Below are positions 7,698 to 16,625 of a DNA stretch of 36,058 nt, piece by piece. The notes below the pieces were generated by a model. The model did no database searches. It worked only from the letters and a program-made list of their open reading frames with translations, and had not been told where the DNA came from. Origin of the DNA: Roseateles sp. (lineage in GTDB: Bacteria > Pseudomonadota > Gammaproteobacteria > Burkholderiales > Burkholderiaceae_C); contig JAEUPJ010000043.1 of the NCBI GenBank assembly GCA_016790285.1, forward strand, positions 1 to 36,058. The letters run 5' to 3'. Both the position numbers and the translations under genes were made by a program. Each line of letters opens with the position of its first letter. Positions within the stretch are counted from its first letter, which is position 1.

Positions 7698-10600
7698 ATG
7701 AGCTTCAACCTTTCTTCCTGGTCGATCCGCAATCCGACCCCTGGCATCCTGCTGTTCGTGCTGCTCACGGTCGCCGGCCTCATGGGCTTCGCCGCCATGA
7801 AGGTGCAGAGTTTTCCGGACATGACGCTGCCCGCAGTGACGATCACGGCTTCACTACCGGGCGCCTCGCCCTCGCAACTCGAGAGCGAGATTGCGCGCAA
7901 GATCGAAAGTTCGCTTGGCACGGTACAGGGGGTCAAGCACATCAGCAGCACGCTCAGCGAGAGTACAGCCAACATCTCGGTGAGTTTCCAACTGGAGAAG
8001 TCCCCGCAGGAGGCCGTGGACGACGTGCGCGATGCGGTGGCGCGCGTGCGCAGTGACCTTCCGGCCGACATGCGCGACCCGGTCATCAAGAAGGCGGTGC
8101 TCGCCGACTCACCCGTCCTGACCTACACCGTGACGTCGCAACGCATGGACGAGGAGGCACTGTCCTGGTTCGTCGACCATCAAGTCGGCAAGATGCTGCT
8201 CGCTGTGCCCGGCGTCGGCGCCGTCAGTCGCGTGGGCGGCGTGACGCGAGAGGTACGTGTCGAGCTGGACCCGGCGCGGCTGCTGGCATTGAACGCCTCG
8301 GCCGCTGACATCTCACGGCAGTTGCGCCAGGTGCAGCAAGAGTCGGGAGGCGGCCGCGCCGAACTGGGCGGCGCCGAACAGCACGTCCGCTCCATTGCCA
8401 CGGTGCAGTCGGCCGAAGAGCTGGCCGCGATCGATCTGGTGCTCAGCGATGGTCGATCTATCCGGCTGGACCAGGTCGCCACCGTGGTGGATGGCGTCGC
8501 CGACCCGCGCTCGGCTGCGCGGCTCGACGGCCGGCCGGTCGTTGGCTTCGAGGTCAGGCGCGCACGCGGCGCAGGTGACCTGGAAGTGGCCGAGGGCGTG
8601 CGTGCGGCCGTCACGGCATTGAAGGACACGCATCCCTGGATCGAGGTGGTCGAAGCCATTGACCACGTGCGGGCCGTGCAGGAGAACTATGAAGGCTCGA
8701 TGGTCCTGCTCTACGAGGGCGCGGCGCTGGCGGTGCTGGTGGTGTTCCTCTTTCTGCGTGACTGGCGCTCGACCCTGGTGGCGGCTGTGGCCTTGCCTTT
8801 GTCGGCAATCCCCACCTTCGCTGTCATGCACCTGATGGGCTTCACCATCAACACGGTGACGCTACTTTCGCTGTCATTGGTGATCGGCGTTCTCGTGGAC
8901 GATGCCATCGTCGAGATCGAGAACATCGCGCGTCACTTGCGCCTGGGCAAGAGTCCGTACCAGGCCGCAATGGAAGCGGCCGACGAGATCGGCCTGGCGG
9001 TGATCGCGACCACGTTCACCTTGATCGCCGTGTTCCTTCCTACTGCCTTCATGAGCGGTGCCGTCGGCAAAGTCTTCGTCCAGTTCGGCTGGACAGCAGC
9101 GATCGCTGTGTTCTTCTCGCTGGTGGTCGCCCGCATGCTCACGCCGATGATGGCGGCCTACCTGTTCAGGGACCCCAAGCAGCGCACTGCTCAGGAGCCG
9201 CGCTGGGTCAGCACCTACCTGGGCTGGGCCCACTGGTGCCTGCGCCGTCGGGCACTCACGATCGGTCTCGCGGCCTTCTTCTGCGTTCTCGGGCTGTTTC
9301 TCGCCACCACGCTGCCTGATGAGTTCATCCCTGCGGACGACCAGGCGCAGACTCAGGTGTCGCTGACCTTGCCCCCAGGCAGCACGCTCGGCGACACCTT
9401 GGCGCTTGCCGAGCAGGCCAGAGAGATTGTGCGCGGCAACAGGCATGCTCGGAGCATCTACACCACGGTCGGCGCGAGCCCCAGCAGCTCGGACCCCGGC
9501 GATGAAGGCCCGTCGAGCAGCAACGTGCGCCAGGCCACACTGACCGTGACCTTGTCGCCCCGCGCAGACCGCGGCGGCCTCAGCCAACAGCAGATCGAAC
9601 GGCAGTTCCGCGCGGCCCTGGCCGGCTTGCCGGGCGCACGCGTCAGCGTCGGCGGCGATGGCTCCAGCGAGAACTACGTGCTGGTGCTGGCGGCTGACGA
9701 TGGCCGCGTCCTCTTGCAAACAGCCGCGCAGGTGGAGCGGGAACTGCGGACGATCCCAGGAATCGGCGCGGTCACGTCCAGTGCTGGCTTGGTGCAGCAG
9801 GATCTGGTGGTACGCCCCGACTTTGCCCGTGCGGCCGACCTGGGCGTCACCTCATCGGCCATCGCCGAGACACTGCGCGTGGCCACGGCCGGCGACTACG
9901 ACCAGGGCTTGGCCAAGCTCAACCTGGGTGAACGCCAGGTGCCCGTGGTCGTGAAGCTCGCGGGCGCCGCCCGGCGCGACATCGACACCCTGGCGCAACT
10001 GCCCGTGCCTGGCGCTCGCCGCCCCGTTGCGTTGAGCAACGTCGCATCGCTGGAGATCGGCAGCGGCCCCAGCGAGATCACCCGTCAAGACCGGGCCCGC
10101 AACGTCAGCATCACGGTCGAGCTGAACGGCAGGCCACTGGGTGACGTTGAAGAGGCCGTGCTGGCACTGCCCAGCCTGCGCCAACTTCCTCAGGGCGTGA
10201 CGCGCAGCGCCAGTGGCGATGCCGAGGACATGGAAGACCTGTCTCAGGGCTTTGGCATGGCGATGCTCATGGGGGGACTCTGCATCTACGCGGTGCTGGT
10301 GCTGCTGTTCAAGGGCTTCGTGCGACCGCTCACCATTCTCATGGCCCTGGTGCTGTCCTTGCCGGGTGCCTTCTTCGCGCTGTACGTGACCGGATCGACC
10401 CTGTCGATGCCCGCCATGATCGGGCTGATCATGCTGATGGGGATTGCGACAAAGAACTCGATCCTGCTGGTCGACTACGCCGTCATCGCCCGTGAGCAGT
10501 TGGGCTTGAGCCGTACGGATGCGGTCATTGATGCTTGCCGCAAGCGCGCTCGGCCGATTGTCATGACCACCATCGCGATGGGCGCCGGGATGCTGCCGAC

Positions 10601-10823
10601 CGCGCTGGGCTGGGGAGCCGACCCGAGCTTCAGGGCACCGATGGCCATCGTGGTCATCGGTGGGCTGATCACTTCTACCTTTCTGAGTCTGCTGGTGATT
10701 CCGGTCGTCGTCATTTGTGTCGACGACCTGGTGCAGTGGCTGCGCATTCGAATGGCAGCACGGTTGAGCAGCCGTGCGCATGCGCCGGGTGCCGCTTCAC
10801 AGCGTGGTGGGATCGGCGCATGA
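7698..10823 (+). CDS. RND multidrug efflux inner-membrane transporter (HAE1 family)
   Basis: This 1041-residue protein has the full RND layout: an N-terminal helix (W-S-I-R-N-P-T-P-G-I-L-L-F), two large periplasmic loops and two groups of membrane helices. The proton-relay pair is Asp401-Asp402 in L-V-I-G-V-L-V-D-D-A-I-V, and the second-half G-I-A-T-K-N-S-I-L-L-V-D-Y motif is present. Such pumps export drugs or lipophilic compounds together with a periplasmic adaptor and an outer-membrane channel. AGGGGCG precedes the start. The adaptor gene upstream is decapitated, and the native promoter is probably gone with it, so this pump may lack both its partner and its normal expression. The substrate cannot be read from the sequence. 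Confidence 0.93.
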   Translation: MSFNLSSWSIRNPTPGILLFVLLTVAGLMGFAAMKVQSFPDMTLPAVTITASLPGASPSQLESEIARKIESSLGTVQGVKHISSTLSESTANISVSFQLEKSPQEAVDDVRDAVARVRSDLPADMRDPVIKKAVLADSPVLTYTVTSQRMDEEALSWFVDHQVGKMLLAVPGVGAVSRVGGVTREVRVELDPARLLALNASAADISRQLRQVQQESGGGRAELGGAEQHVRSIATVQSAEELAAIDLVLSDGRSIRLDQVATVVDGVADPRSAARLDGRPVVGFEVRRARGAGDLEVAEGVRAAVTALKDTHPWIEVVEAIDHVRAVQENYEGSMVLLYEGAALAVLVVFLFLRDWRSTLVAAVALPLSAIPTFAVMHLMGFTINTVTLLSLSLVIGVLVDDAIVEIENIARHLRLGKSPYQAAMEAADEIGLAVIATTFTLIAVFLPTAFMSGAVGKVFVQFGWTAAIAVFFSLVVARMLTPMMAAYLFRDPKQRTAQEPRWVSTYLGWAHWCLRRRALTIGLAAFFCVLGLFLATTLPDEFIPADDQAQTQVSLTLPPGSTLGDTLALAEQAREIVRGNRHARSIYTTVGASPSSSDPGDEGPSSSNVRQATLTVTLSPRADRGGLSQQQIERQFRAALAGLPGARVSVGGDGSSENYVLVLAADDGRVLLQTAAQVERELRTIPGIGAVTSSAGLVQQDLVVRPDFARAADLGVTSSAIAETLRVATAGDYDQGLAKLNLGERQVPVVVKLAGAARRDIDTLAQLPVPGARRPVALSNVASLEIGSGPSEITRQDRARNVSITVELNGRPLGDVEEAVLALPSLRQLPQGVTRSASGDAEDMEDLSQGFGMAMLMGGLCIYAVLVLLFKGFVRPLTILMALVLSLPGAFFALYVTGSTLSMPAMIGLIMLMGIATKNSILLVDYAVIAREQLGLSRTDAVIDACRKRARPIVMTTIAMGAGMLPTALGWGADPSFRAPMAIVVIGGLITSTFLSLLVIPVVVICVDDLVQWLRIRMAARLSSRAHAPGAASQRGGIGA

Positions 10824-10998
10824 ACTGCATGCAGCTTCACCATGTATGGATGCAGTCGCCAGCGGCCAGCCCGCCGTTTGCTGGGGGCGAGTTCTCTTTC
10901 GCTCTGTCGCTGACGCTGGATGCCGTCACGCCGCCTTCACGCGGCCTTGTCGGCCTGGGGCGCATCGGCGTGGGCAGCCGAAGTTGTGGGGCCGCAGC

Positions 10999-11364
10999 GT
11001 GACTATCCTGCGGTATGCATTGACAGGCGCCCTGGCCGCTGTGGCGCACTATCTTGTGCTGCTCACATTGGTGGAGGGGCATCTCGCCGAGGCACCGGCG
11101 GCCGCGATGGCAGGCGCGCTGTGCGGCGCACTGTTGGCCTACGCCGGCAACCGGCATTTCACGTTCGCCGACTCCCAGGCGAGCTACCGCCGGGCACTGC
11201 CTCGTTTTGCGACGGTGGCATTGCTGGGCGCGGCGCTGAACGGCGCCGTCGTGTGGCTGGCATCGGTGGCGCTGGGCCTGCACTACCTGCTGGCACAGGT
11301 GCCGGCGACGCTCATCGTGCTGGTGCTCGGTTACCGGCTCAACAGGACCTGGAGCTTTTCGTGA
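10999..11364 (+). CDS. GtrA-family small membrane protein
   Basis: This 121-residue protein has four predicted membrane segments and the family signature: R-Y-A-L-T-G-A-L-A-A-V-A-H-Y at the start, Y-A-G-N-R-H-F-T-F near the middle, and Y-R-L-N-R-T-W-S-F at the end. GtrA proteins are thought to flip or assist undecaprenyl-phosphate-linked sugars made by a GtrB-type transferase. The GTG start at 10999 is chosen because the family begins here; the longer open frame upstream encodes unrelated sequence. Its stop overlaps the next start (GTGA), suggesting translational coupling. The 175 bases between the pump gene and this start hold only a short palindrome (ACTGCAT at 10824, ATGCAGT at 10850). Confidence 0.85.
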   Translation: MTILRYALTGALAAVAHYLVLLTLVEGHLAEAPAAAMAGALCGALLAYAGNRHFTFADSQASYRRALPRFATVALLGAALNGAVVWLASVALGLHYLLAQVPATLIVLVLGYRLNRTWSFS

Positions 11365-12371
11365 ACATGCGCGCCAGCCAAACCGTGACGGAACAAAGCT
11401 GCCTGCTCAGCATTGTTCTGCCGCTGTTCAATGAGGAGGCCGTGCTGCCGATGTTGCACCGGCGACTGCTCGCGTCGGTGGCGCATGTCCCGGGCGGAGT
11501 CGAGATCGTTTATGTTGACGATGGCAGCAGCGATGGCTCGCCGGAGTTGCTCAAGCAGTTGCATGCCAGCTGCGCGATGGTGTCGGTGCTCCGCTTCAGC
11601 CGCAACTTCGGCAAGGAGCAGGCCATCACGGCGGGCCTGCAGTTCGCAAGCGGCGCGGCCGTCATCGTCATGGACTCCGACCTGCAGCACCCGCCCGAGA
11701 TGATCCCCGCCATGTTGCAGGCCTGGCGCGACGGCGCCGACGTGGTGAACATGCGCCGGCGCAGCCGCGCCGATGAGACTTGGTTGAAGCGCCAGGCGGC
11801 GCGCAGCTTCTACCGCGCGATCAACCGCCTCAGCGACATGCCCATCCCGGAGGACGTCGGCGACTTCCGTTTGTTCAGCCGGCGCGCTGTTGATGCGTTG
11901 AACCAGCTGCATGAGCGCAACCGTTTCATGAAGGGTCTGTTCGCCTGGATCGGCTACCGCCAGGTGACGCTCGACTTCGACTGCGGCGAGCGCGCCGCAG
12001 GCCACAGCAAATGGCGCTTTCGCCAGCTCTGGCACTTCGCCATCGAGGGCATCACCGCCTTCTCGGTTGCGCCGCTGAAGGTGGCCACGAAGGTGGGCTT
12101 GGCCTGTGCCTTGCTGTCGATCGCTCTCGGGCTCTCCTTCTTCGTGCGGGCGCTGGCCTTCGGTGATCCGGTGCCTGGCTTCCCGACGGTCATCGTCGTC
12201 GTGCTGATGCTGGGCGGCCTGCAGATGCTGGCCATCGGCGTGCTGGGGGAGTACATCGCTCGGCTGAGCCTGGAGAGCAAGCGCCGCCCGCTGTTTCTGA
12301 TCGAGTCCTACGAACCGGCGACTGCGTATGCGACCCGATTCCAACAAGTTCGGAGAGTTGATGTCGACTGA
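11361..12371 (+). CDS. GtrB/DPM1-like polyprenyl-phosphate glycosyltransferase (GT2)
   Basis: This 336-residue enzyme has a GT-A domain with S-I-V-L-P-L-F-N-E-E, Y-V-D-D-G-S-S-D-G-S, and the DxD-like M-D-S-D-L-Q-H-P-P-E. F-R-L-F-S-R-R-A and two C-terminal membrane helices follow, as in GtrB, ArnC and FlmF. It should transfer a sugar from a nucleotide donor to undecaprenyl phosphate on the cytoplasmic face. The GTG start at 11361 overlaps the gtrA-like stop; ATG at 11367 is an alternative. In this neighbourhood, with an ArnT-like transferase and a ChbG/NaxD-like deacetylase, the likely sugar is an N-acetylhexosamine, by analogy to Francisella FlmF2. Confidence 0.9.
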   Translation: MNMRASQTVTEQSCLLSIVLPLFNEEAVLPMLHRRLLASVAHVPGGVEIVYVDDGSSDGSPELLKQLHASCAMVSVLRFSRNFGKEQAITAGLQFASGAAVIVMDSDLQHPPEMIPAMLQAWRDGADVVNMRRRSRADETWLKRQAARSFYRAINRLSDMPIPEDVGDFRLFSRRAVDALNQLHERNRFMKGLFAWIGYRQVTLDFDCGERAAGHSKWRFRQLWHFAIEGITAFSVAPLKVATKVGLACALLSIALGLSFFVRALAFGDPVPGFPTVIVVVLMLGGLQMLAIGVLGEYIARLSLESKRRPLFLIESYEPATAYATRFQQVRRVDVD

Positions 12372-13872
12372 CTCGCACGCTGCCCAGGGCCGGGCGCGCC
12401 GCTGGATCCTGGTCCTGCTGGCCCTGATGATGCTGGCGCGGCTGGCCGCCATGGGCGGGCTGCCGCTGATGGACACCACCGAGGCCCGCTATGGCGAGGT
12501 CGGCCGCAAGATGGCCGAGCTGGGCGACTGGGTCACGCCCTGGCACGACACCGGCGTTCCCTTCTGGGGCAAGCCGCCGTTGTCGTTCTGGCTCACGGCG
12601 GCCAGCATGCGTTTGCTGGGCGTCAACGAGTTCGCAGCACGCCTGCCGCACCTGCTGTGCGGCTTGCTCATCGCCGCGCTGGTGTGGCAGTTCGCACGGC
12701 GTCGTGCGGGCGAGCGCGAGGCCTTGCTGGCGACCAGCATGCTGCTGGGCTCGACGCTGTTCTTCGTCTCGGCCGGCGCCGTGATGACGGATGCGGCCCT
12801 AGTGTTCTGTACCACGTTGGCGATGTTTGCCTTCTGGTTCGCGCTTCATGCGCGGGACGGCGCCGAGCGGCGCTGGATGGGCTGGCTGTTCTTCATCGCG
12901 CAGGGCTTGGGCCTGCTGGCCAAGGGGCCGGTGGCCGTGGTGCTCAGCGGGCTGCCCCTCCTCCTCTGGATCGTCATCGAGAAGCGTTGGTGGCAGACCT
13001 GGCGCGGCCTGCCGTGGCTGCGCGGCAGCCTGCTGACCCTGGCCATCGCCGCACCCTGGTATGTGCTGGCCGAGCGGCACACGCCCGGCTTCCTGACCTA
13101 CTTCCTGGTCGGCGAGCATTGGCACCGCTTCGTCACGCCCGGCTGGCGAGGCGACCTTTACGGCCATGCACACGAGTTCGCGCGGGGCACGATCTGGGGC
13201 TTTGCCTGGGGCGCGCTGCTGCCGTGGTCGCTGCTGCTGCCGCTGGCGGCGTGGTGCTGGCGCCGCCGGGAGCCAGCCGGACCCGACCCCGAGCCGGCGC
13301 TGCGCCTGTACCTGCTGCTGTGGCTGTTGCTACCGCTGGCCTTCTTCACGGCGGCCCGCAACATCATCTGGACCTATGCGCTGCCGTCGCTGCCCGCCGC
13401 CGCCCTGTTGATGGCGCGCTGGATGGCGCGCCGCTCGGCCTGGGCGGAACACTGGGTGGCCGCGGGGCTGGCCGTGTCGCTGGCGGGCGCAGCGGTGGGT
13501 TTCGGTCGGCTCGGCGACGCGCAGCGCCAGCATGAACGCAGCGCCAGGGGCTTGGTGGCGGCCTACCAGGTGCGATCGCAGGGTGGCCAGCCGCTGATGT
13601 ATGTCGGGCGCCGGCCGTTCTCTGCCGCGTTCTATAGCCAGAACCAGGTGATACAGCTTGGGGGACTCAGCGAGGCCGCGGGCCACCTCGGCGCACCGGG
13701 CGACTGCCAAGGCTACCTCGCGCTGGCGCAGGGTGAGAGCCGCGGGGAACTGGCGGCTGCCGGACTGCAGTGGCTTTTTACCGTGGGCCGGTTCGGCGAT
13801 GTCAATTTGGTGTGCGTTGCCGCGACACGCGCCAACGGCAGGGCCGCCGGTCACGAGGCAGCCAAGCGGTGA
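12361..13872 (+). CDS. ArnT-like lipid-linked sugar transferase (GT39/GT83, PMT_2 fold)
   Basis: This 503-residue polytopic membrane protein has the ArnT/FlmK hallmarks. The first periplasmic loop has M-D-T-T-E-A-R-Y-G-E-V, with the catalytic acidic residue, followed by W-x-x-P-x-x-x-x-G-x-P-F-W-G-K-P-P-L. About a dozen hydrophobic helices and a periplasmic C-terminal domain follow. ArnT enzymes use undecaprenyl-phosphate sugars to glycosylate lipid A phosphates, which lowers the negative charge and polymyxin binding. The start at 12361 has GGAGA upstream and overlaps the end of the preceding gene by 11 bases. The donor is inferred from the operon (a hexosamine), and the acceptor is inferred from the family. 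Confidence 0.88.
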   Translation: MSTDSHAAQGRARRWILVLLALMMLARLAAMGGLPLMDTTEARYGEVGRKMAELGDWVTPWHDTGVPFWGKPPLSFWLTAASMRLLGVNEFAARLPHLLCGLLIAALVWQFARRRAGEREALLATSMLLGSTLFFVSAGAVMTDAALVFCTTLAMFAFWFALHARDGAERRWMGWLFFIAQGLGLLAKGPVAVVLSGLPLLLWIVIEKRWWQTWRGLPWLRGSLLTLAIAAPWYVLAERHTPGFLTYFLVGEHWHRFVTPGWRGDLYGHAHEFARGTIWGFAWGALLPWSLLLPLAAWCWRRREPAGPDPEPALRLYLLLWLLLPLAFFTAARNIIWTYALPSLPAAALLMARWMARRSAWAEHWVAAGLAVSLAGAAVGFGRLGDAQRQHERSARGLVAAYQVRSQGGQPLMYVGRRPFSAAFYSQNQVIQLGGLSEAAGHLGAPGDCQGYLALAQGESRGELAAAGLQWLFTVGRFGDVNLVCVAATRANGRAAGHEAAKR

Positions 13873-14711
13873 AACATCCCGGACGCCAGGTAGCGATCTG
13901 CGTCGACGACTTCGGCCTTCATAGCGGAATCAACCATGGCGCCTGGCAGTTGGTGGAGATGGGGCGCGTCAGCGCGTTGGCTTGCATGAGCACAGCGCCG
14001 GCATGGGCCGAGGCGGCGGCGCGCCTGCGCGCGCACGGTCCCGCTTTGGTGGATGTCGGCTTGCACCTGAACCTGACCGAGCGCTTCGCGGCCGGGCAAT
14101 GGCGGTGCGGGCTGGGCGCGCTGATCCTTTCTGCCAGCGGCCGTTGCCTGCCGGTGAAGCGGCTGCGCGATGAGATCGCCCTGCAGCTCGATGCCTTTGA
14201 AACGCATGTCGGAAAGCCGCCCGACTTCGTTGACGGACACCAGCACGTGCATCAACTTCCCCAGGTACGCGAGGCATTGCTGGATGAGCTGCTGTGGCGC
14301 TACCCTGCGCGTCGACCCTGGCTGCGCGACACCCGCCCGCCACCGGGCAGCCGTGACGGGGCGGCCTTCAAGCCCCGCCTGGTGGGCGCCCTTGGCGCTG
14401 CGGGCCTGTCGGCTCTTGCACTGCGCATGGGCTTCGCACAAAACCGTGGGATGCTGGGCGTTTACGGCTTCGCCGGCACATCCCAAGGCTATGCCGATCG
14501 GCTGCTGCACTGGTGCGAAGATTTGCTGGGCGGTGGCCTGTTGATCTGTCACGCTGCAAGCCTTGCCCATGCGGGCGACCCGATAGGCCCCGCACGTGCC
14601 CGTGAGTTCGAGGTGCTGGCAAGCGAGAGCTTCGGGGCACTGCTGTCGACGCAGCGGCTGAGTGTGGGAAGGCTCTCGATCGTTCACGGCCAAAGACCTG
14701 TCATGCGTTGA
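13869..14711 (+). CDS. ChbG/YdjC (NaxD/HpnK-like) carbohydrate deacetylase
   Basis: This 280-residue protein has the YdjC-fold metal site: V-A-I-C-V-D-D-F-G near the start, V-G-L-H-L-N-L-T-E, and D-F-V-D-G-H-Q-H-V-H-Q-L-P. The adjacent Asp pair and the His residues bind the metal. Family members remove N-acetyl groups from chito-oligosaccharides (ChbG) or from lipid-linked hexosamine (Francisella NaxD). The GTG start at 13869 overlaps the ArnT-like stop (GTGA); the frame upstream of it is unrelated. As last gene of the coupled four-gene set, the NaxD-like role is the better guess: deacetylating undecaprenyl-phosphate N-acetylhexosamine before transfer to lipid A. Confidence 0.88.
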   Translation: MKHPGRQVAICVDDFGLHSGINHGAWQLVEMGRVSALACMSTAPAWAEAAARLRAHGPALVDVGLHLNLTERFAAGQWRCGLGALILSASGRCLPVKRLRDEIALQLDAFETHVGKPPDFVDGHQHVHQLPQVREALLDELLWRYPARRPWLRDTRPPPGSRDGAAFKPRLVGALGAAGLSALALRMGFAQNRGMLGVYGFAGTSQGYADRLLHWCEDLLGGGLLICHAASLAHAGDPIGPARAREFEVLASESFGALLSTQRLSVGRLSIVHGQRPVMR

Positions 14712-14821
14712 CCCGCCGACCAGTCCAGGCTTGAACCGAAATTCAATGCCTTCCGGCTCAGCCTCAGCCTCAGCGTCGGAACGGGCTTGGCGCTCGATGC
14801 CGCGTCCGAGCACGGTATGCG

Positions 14822-15628
14822 CTAGGCCAAGACAACTTCAATGCCTCGCCCTCGCAATTGATCCACGATTCCTGAGTCAGCGCCGGTGTCGGTGATGAGC
14901 ATGTCCAACTGCTCGACAGGCGCAATGACCGACAGGTTGCGCTTCATCAACTTGGATGCGTCCGCGACGGCGACGACCTGGCGGCTGATCTTCATCATCT
15001 GCGCGTTGAGCTGCGCTTCCAGGAGGTGGGGCGTCATCAGGCCGATCTCGGGGTCCAGGCTGTCCACGCCCAGGAAGAGGCGGTCGGCGTACAGGCCTTG
15101 CAGCGCGGCGACGGCTTGCGGGCCGGACAGCGAGAACGAGTTGGGCCGCAACTGGCCGCCGGGCATGATGAGGTTGATGTGCGGCACGGTGGCGAGCAGC
15201 GCGGCGATGTTCAGCGCATTGGTGATGACGTTCAGCGACGTGAGCCGCAGGCCGCGCATCTGCTTGGCGATCTCTTCCGTCGTGGAGCCGGAATCAAGCA
15301 GGATGGTTTCGCCGTCACGGATCAGCTTCACAGCCTCGGCGGCGATGCGGGCCTTCTGCTCATGGCGCAGCTTCTGCTTGACGCCGATGGGGACCTCCTC
15401 GGTGTCCCGCTGGGCCAGCGCGCCGCCGTGCGTGCGCAGCACGGCGCCGGTGGAGGCCAGCGCATTGAGGTCGCTGCGAATCGTGACGACGGAGGTGCCG
15501 AAGCGTCCGGCCAGTTCGTCCACGGTCACGCGGCCCTGGCTTTGCACGAGCTCGCGGATCAGCCGACGCCGCTCGTCGATGAGCAGCGGGCTTTCGGTTT
15601 TCGCGGGGGTGGTGGCGGAGGCGGGCAT
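14822..15628 (-). CDS. agaR: DeoR-family regulator, AgaR-like
   Basis: This 268-residue protein has a DeoR N-terminal winged helix (R-R-x-x-I-R-E-L-V-Q-S-Q-G-R-V-T-V-D-E-L-A, then V-V-T-I-R-S-D-L-N-A-L). Its sugar-phosphate-binding DeoRC domain includes L-D-S-G-S-T-T, V-I-T-N-A-L-N-I-A, L-F-L-G-V-D-S-L and V-A-D-A-S-K. The mix of an R-T-H-G-G-A linker and clustering with AgaS, GatZ and a sugar kinase fits AgaR, the repressor of N-acetylgalactosamine/galactosamine genes. It is the last gene of the operon, 47 bases after the kinase. TTTCG-rich sites in the divergent region at 20029-20235 are its likely operators. The effector would be a tagatose or galactosamine phosphate ester (inference). Confidence 0.85.
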   Translation of the reverse strand: MPASATTPAKTESPLLIDERRRLIRELVQSQGRVTVDELAGRFGTSVVTIRSDLNALASTGAVLRTHGGALAQRDTEEVPIGVKQKLRHEQKARIAAEAVKLIRDGETILLDSGSTTEEIAKQMRGLRLTSLNVITNALNIAALLATVPHINLIMPGGQLRPNSFSLSGPQAVAALQGLYADRLFLGVDSLDPEIGLMTPHLLEAQLNAQMMKISRQVVAVADASKLMKRNLSVIAPVEQLDMLITDTGADSGIVDQLRGRGIEVVLA

Positions 15629-15675
15629 GCGGGATCGAAAGGCGGTGGGCCGACTTTCGAATGATATCGACGGGC

Positions 15676-16620
15676 TCAGGAAAGCCGGGCTAGCGCTTGC
15701 GCCGACAGGGGCTGGCCGGCCAGCCGCGCGGCATGCAGCGCAGCCCCCAGTTCAGGACCGAAGCGCGGGCGCTTGAGCGCCGCGCCGGGCAGGCGCCGGG
15801 TCAATCCCTTCTGCAGCGGACCCAGCACCAGTTCTCCGGCCGCGAAGACGCCGCCCGAGTAGGAGACGTCCACCGCAGTGTCAGCCGGCAAGCCGAGATT
15901 GCGCGCGGTGCCGGCGGCCAGCAGCGCGAGCTCGTCGCCGGCGCGCGCCAGCAGCTGTAGAGCCTGCGCATCGCCCGCGCTGGCGGCGGCCGTGGCCAGG
16001 CGGGCGAGCTGGGCCAACCCGCTGCGAGCGGCGCCGCCGTTGATCTCGCGGCACAGGTCCAGGTCGTGCTTCAGCTCGAAGTGCTCGCGCACGAGGTCCA
16101 CCAGCGGGCCGGGCTCGGCGCGGCCGTCCGCCATGCGCGAAAACAGCGCCAGCACCTCGCGTGCCAGCCAGTGGGCCGAGCCCTCGTCGCCGAAAATCTC
16201 GCCCCAGCCGCCGCAGCGGGCGCTGCGCCCCTGCCACCCGCCGTAGGCGATGGAGCCGGTGCCGGCGACCAGGCTGATGCCGTCGGCGCCCGCCAGCGAT
16301 CCGGCCCAGCTGCAGACCATGTCGTTGCCGACAGAGCTGCGCGGCACGACATCGGCCAGCAGCGCGTCGAAGCGGCCCAGCAGCGTGCTGTCCTCGCCGT
16401 GCGCAGGCAGGCCGGCGAAGGTGTGAGCCACGGCGGCCGCGCGCACGCCAGCCTGAGTCAGCGTGGCTTGCACGCCGTCGCGTAGCAACGCGCGCAATGC
16501 CTCGAAGCCGATCTCGAGGTAGTAGCTCGTCGTGGCTTCGTGGCGCGCCAGCAGCTGCCCGCTGGCATCCAGGAGGACGAAGGCGGTCTTGGTGCCGCCG
16601 CCGTCAATGCCGAGGAACAT
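15676..16620 (-). CDS. BadF/BadG-type amino-sugar kinase (GlcNAc-kinase-like)
   Basis: This 314-residue ASKHA-fold kinase has F-L-G-I-D-G-G-G-T-K-T-A-F (phosphate 1), V-G-N-D-M-V-C-S-W-A-G and I-S-L-V-A-G-T-G-S-I-A-Y-G (phosphate 2). G-G-W-G-E-I-F-G-D-E-G-S-A-H-W, as in N-acetylglucosamine kinases of this family, and S-Y-S-G-G-V-F follow. It should phosphorylate an N-acetylhexosamine or hexosamine at O6. Position between agaS and agaR suggests galactosamine or N-acetylgalactosamine as substrate, as for AgaK of non-PTS Aga pathways. The start at 16620 begins at the conserved first strand; the longer frame upstream is not kinase-like. It is 5 bases from the agaS stop. Confidence 0.85.
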   Translation of the reverse strand: MFLGIDGGGTKTAFVLLDASGQLLARHEATTSYYLEIGFEALRALLRDGVQATLTQAGVRAAAVAHTFAGLPAHGEDSTLLGRFDALLADVVPRSSVGNDMVCSWAGSLAGADGISLVAGTGSIAYGGWQGRSARCGGWGEIFGDEGSAHWLAREVLALFSRMADGRAEPGPLVDLVREHFELKHDLDLCREINGGAARSGLAQLARLATAAASAGDAQALQLLARAGDELALLAAGTARNLGLPADTAVDVSYSGGVFAAGELVLGPLQKGLTRRLPGAALKRPRFGPELGAALHAARLAGQPLSAQALARLS

Positions 16621-16625
16621 GGAAT

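Noticed and set aside
14712-14821. Short tandem TCAGCC repeats (14759 onward) as a terminator or minisatellite
   Set aside because: Only about three imperfect units and a 5-bp stem; too little to support either call.
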